64,000 nt of DNA, taken from NCBI GenBank assembly GCA_949825025.1, contig OX463778.1:4540501-4604500 (forward strand), written 5' to 3'. This stretch comes from Siphlonurus alternatus. Its lineage: Eukaryota > Arthropoda > Insecta > Ephemeroptera > Siphlonuridae. The notes beneath the pieces are model-generated. The model was not told the origin of the DNA. It worked only from the letters and a program-made list of their open reading frames with translations, and did not search any database. The position numbers and the translations under genes were made by a program. Positions 61,388-64,000 of the stretch are shown here, piece after piece (positions within the stretch are counted from its first letter, which is position 1; each line of letters starts with the position of its first letter).

Positions 61388-64000
61388 CTAGTGCATGTCG
61401 TACACACTGGTGAGGGCCAGCTCGGGCTTCTCGTAACCAAGCTCCTCTGGAGTGTTCACGCCAAGCTCTTCCAGGGTGGGGCGGATCTCCTGTCAACATC
61501 ACAACATTTCAGTCTGTTGGTCGCAAAAACTTCTTCCATTTCTGATAAGGCTCATATTTTACTGATAAGACATTGTACAACAAACCTTCTTGAAATTGTT
61601 AAAAGCGGTTTTTGCAACTCGACTCATTTGACCACACATTGTCGCCTGGAAAAGGACAGTATAAACTCCGGATATCGTCAACAATGTTTTGAAATGGACA
61701 ACCTGCATGAAATTTTGTATTGCAGGAATAGGGGTACCAAATTATATTACCATTATTTTTTCAGATAAGATTTTTAAGAGGCCTTAAGGTAGATATAACG
61801 CCAAACAGCTGTTTGACATACTCTCCTTTGATTAACATGTAAACCTTAGCAAATTTACAAAAATTCTGAAATTTTTTAGAGCGACAGATATTAGTGCCTA
61901 AAAGCCATAGAAAAAAATTTCAAAACAATTTAACGAGCCACTTTTTTTTACAAAATTAATTTTTTTAATTTTCAGCATAGGGCTTTCCATGGAGAGACAA
62001 AGTAAGAACTCAATTAAAAAAAATTGGTTCGTTAAAGTCTTTTGAAACTTTTTCTATGGCTTTTAGGCACTGATATCTGCCTCTCAAAAAAATTTCACAA
62101 TTTTTGTGAATTTGCTAAGGTTTACATGTTCATCAAATGGCAGTAAGTCGAACAGCTGTTTGGCGTTATCTCTACCTTAAAGGCCTTATGAACCTTTTCA
62201 CAGTATTAAGTACACGGTTAGCTTTGCTTCAGTGTGATTCGGCTGCATAATTTTTTTTGTTTCAGTAGCACAAATATCAGAGATAATAGCCGACAAAAAG
62301 GAACCTGTGACGTCACTCACGCTCATTTAGCGGCGACAATATAGGGAAATCCCTGCAAAAGATAGGTTCACTCCCGCTGCAACCACGGCCACAATTTTAC
62401 TTCTGGAATTTTGAAACTTTACCAGGGCAGTCTTGATGGTATTTGTCAAATAGACTGAAAGAATTTTTTTGGTGGCGTGTGTACAGACTGAGCTATTGCG
62501 GTAGCAAGATAAGCCAAAAATTTAACATTGTCTTCCTATAAAAAATTTTCGCTCCTCTTTCTACCGTAATAACTCGGTTTGTATGAATGTCATAAACAAA
62601 AATCTTTCAGTCTATTTGAAAAATACTATCAAGACTGTCTTCGTAAAGTTTCAAAATTACAGAAGTCAAATTGTGGCAGTTGGTTGCAGCGGGAGTGAAC
62701 CTATCTTTTGCAGGGATTTCCCTATATTGTCGCCGCTGAATGAGCGTGAGTGACGTCACAGGTTCTTTTTCACCTTTTCATGATATTTGTGCTGCTGAAA
62801 CAAAAAATTTTATGCAGCCGAATCATACTAAAGCAAAGCTTACCGTGTACTTAATATTGTGCAAAGGTTCATAAGGCCTTTAATGTAACGCTAAAAAGTT
62901 TTGCTGAGGTTGGGTTTGAACCCACACCCCTTTTAGGTTCTATTCTTTCATTAAGAAGTAATGACTCTGTCACCTCTCTCTGTACTTAAGTTTTTTTTAA
63001 ATAGTCCCTGGTCTCAAAAAAAAAAAAAAGTTCTTATCTTATAACATAACTTTGCACCCTCTCTTCATTTCTGCAGTAAAACATTTCCATGCAGGTTGAA
63101 TTTCTGCTAAAACATTGAACATTCAGCTGACAGTGTTGCCAGGTCTGCTATGTAAAAGCTCTGATATTGACGAGGTATAACCTGCATTTATTAAATGCTT
63201 CTCAGTTGGGGATGAATAAAGTGACCACACTTAAAAAAAGAAAAAGATGTCCTGCACATTTTCAAAAGTGACAGCCCCCCATTTTGTCATTTTCTCACAC
63301 GACGCAGAACAAATCAGTCCACGAAGCCAACTTTTTACTTCTGCGGCTGGCCAGAGAGAGCTTCTTCACCCTAGCATTACCATTCCGACCCGCAAACATT
63401 TTAAAGAGGAAAAAAAGTGAAAACACTGCTCCAAAAATTCTGAAAAAATTGTAATCCTTGGTTAGCCACCCAGCAATGTATTTAAAAAAAATAGTGAGAA
63501 AAGAGGCTTTAACTTTTTTTAGTATATGATTTAAATAGCGGGTCGTTTTGACCCCCTGCCTTGGTGAAGCGTTTGACAAAAATTCCTTGGCTAATGAGGA
63601 CATCTCACCTGCAGGACGTAGGGGTAGATCTCCTTGACTCGCGCCCCGCACTTGTCCTTGACAGCCTCGAGGAACCTCACGGCCAGCGCGTAGTCGTTGA
63701 CTCTGCGGCACGCCTTGAGGGCGGCGTTGATGATCTTGGGCTCAGGAACCAGGTCCATGCCGCAGAGGTCGTTCATTGCCTGCAGACACAGGTTTGATCA
63801 TGATCGGGGCTGCCAAGTTTAAGATGGGACAATTCTTTAACAGGGGAGAACCAATCCAATTTAACAAAGTGACCCCTGCATCATTGCTCATTGTGCATGC
63901 TTGGTGGATTTGCTGCTTCATTTCTAACAACATACCTTCCTAATCTCCCAGCCGTCAATGTCTGTTCGGTTGAAGAAGGTCTCGTAGCGAGAGTCAAACT
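61388..64000 (-). CDS. COX5A: Cytochrome c oxidase subunit 5A, C-terminal part (3 exons in window)
   Basis: Nuclear-encoded subunit of respiratory complex IV on the matrix side. The last three exons lie on the minus strand: 64000-63936 (partial, [21 protein letters not shown]), 63779-63609 ([57 protein letters not shown]) and 61489-61388 ([20 protein letters not shown], then [13 protein letters not shown] and TAG). All are GT-AG and phase 0. The family hallmark [16 protein letters not shown] is intact. The 5' exons, start codon and mitochondrial presequence lie beyond the right edge. The C-terminus after EELG is longer than in the recalled human protein. The 2.1-kb last intron is filled with TTAA-flanked MITEs. 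Confidence 0.95.
61784..62180. mobile_element. TTAA fold-back MITE, family B, copy in COX5A intron
   Basis: TTAAGGTAGATATAACGCC to GGCGTTATCTCTACCTTAA with TTAA at 61784-61787 and 62177-62180. The right TTAA is shared with the next element. Confidence 0.88.
62177..62883. mobile_element. 707-bp fold-back element with TTAA borders (COX5A intron)
   Basis: TTAAAGGCCTTATGAACC to GGTTCATAAGGCCTTTAA. Arms of more than 300 bp are almost completely inverted: GGAACCTGTGACGTCACTC, GCGGCGACAATATAGGGAAA, TAGGTTCACTCCCGCTGCAA and their complements. No ORF of note. This is the longest palindrome in the window. Confidence 0.9.

Overview
The window is animal genomic DNA. Short GC-rich exons with canonical GT-AG borders sit in a much more AT-rich background that is packed with transposon remnants. 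A 5S-rRNA-like SINE and Jockey/CR1-type non-LTR elements would fit an arthropod or another invertebrate, but the species cannot be named from sequence alone. No prokaryotic or plastid features were seen.

Seven protein-coding genes can be assembled exon by exon with continuous reading phase. In order they are: PRODH2-like hydroxyproline dehydrogenase (minus, 9 exons, 15572 to 9527); ZFR zinc-finger RNA-binding protein (plus, 18 exons, 21280-42758, complete 944-residue frame); LAGE3/Pcc1 KEOPS subunit (minus) whose last exon runs straight into PIGP (minus), with overlapping or nearly abutting reading frames; NDUFAF2 complex I assembly factor (minus, 4 exons); MRPS16 (plus, 3 exons), head-to-head with NDUFAF2; and the C-terminal half of COX5A (minus), running off the right edge. 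Three of the last genes (NDUFAF2, MRPS16, COX5A) act in mitochondria.

Layout: 1-9.5 kb is gene-free and made of nested hAT-like and TTAA-flanked fold-back elements. 9.5-15.9 kb is PRODH2 and its promoter. 16-21 kb is intergenic, with a SINE and MITEs. 21-43.3 kb is ZFR, whose introns carry a broken retrotransposon, an 8 x 64-bp tandem array, several MITEs and three near-identical copies of a predicted C/D-box snoRNA. 43.3-46.3 kb is a chain of TTAA-flanked palindromic MITEs. 46.3-48.1 kb is LAGE3-PIGP. 48.1-51.5 kb and 55.2-56.8 kb are copies of one non-LTR family. 53.0-57.0 kb is NDUFAF2, 57.4-58.8 kb MRPS16, and 61.3-64 kb COX5A.

The observations most worth following are the snoRNA-like family confined to ZFR introns (two truncated copies begin exactly at 5' splice sites), the LAGE3-PIGP overlap, and the large set of TTAA-flanked fold-back elements, several of which share a single TTAA with a neighbour.
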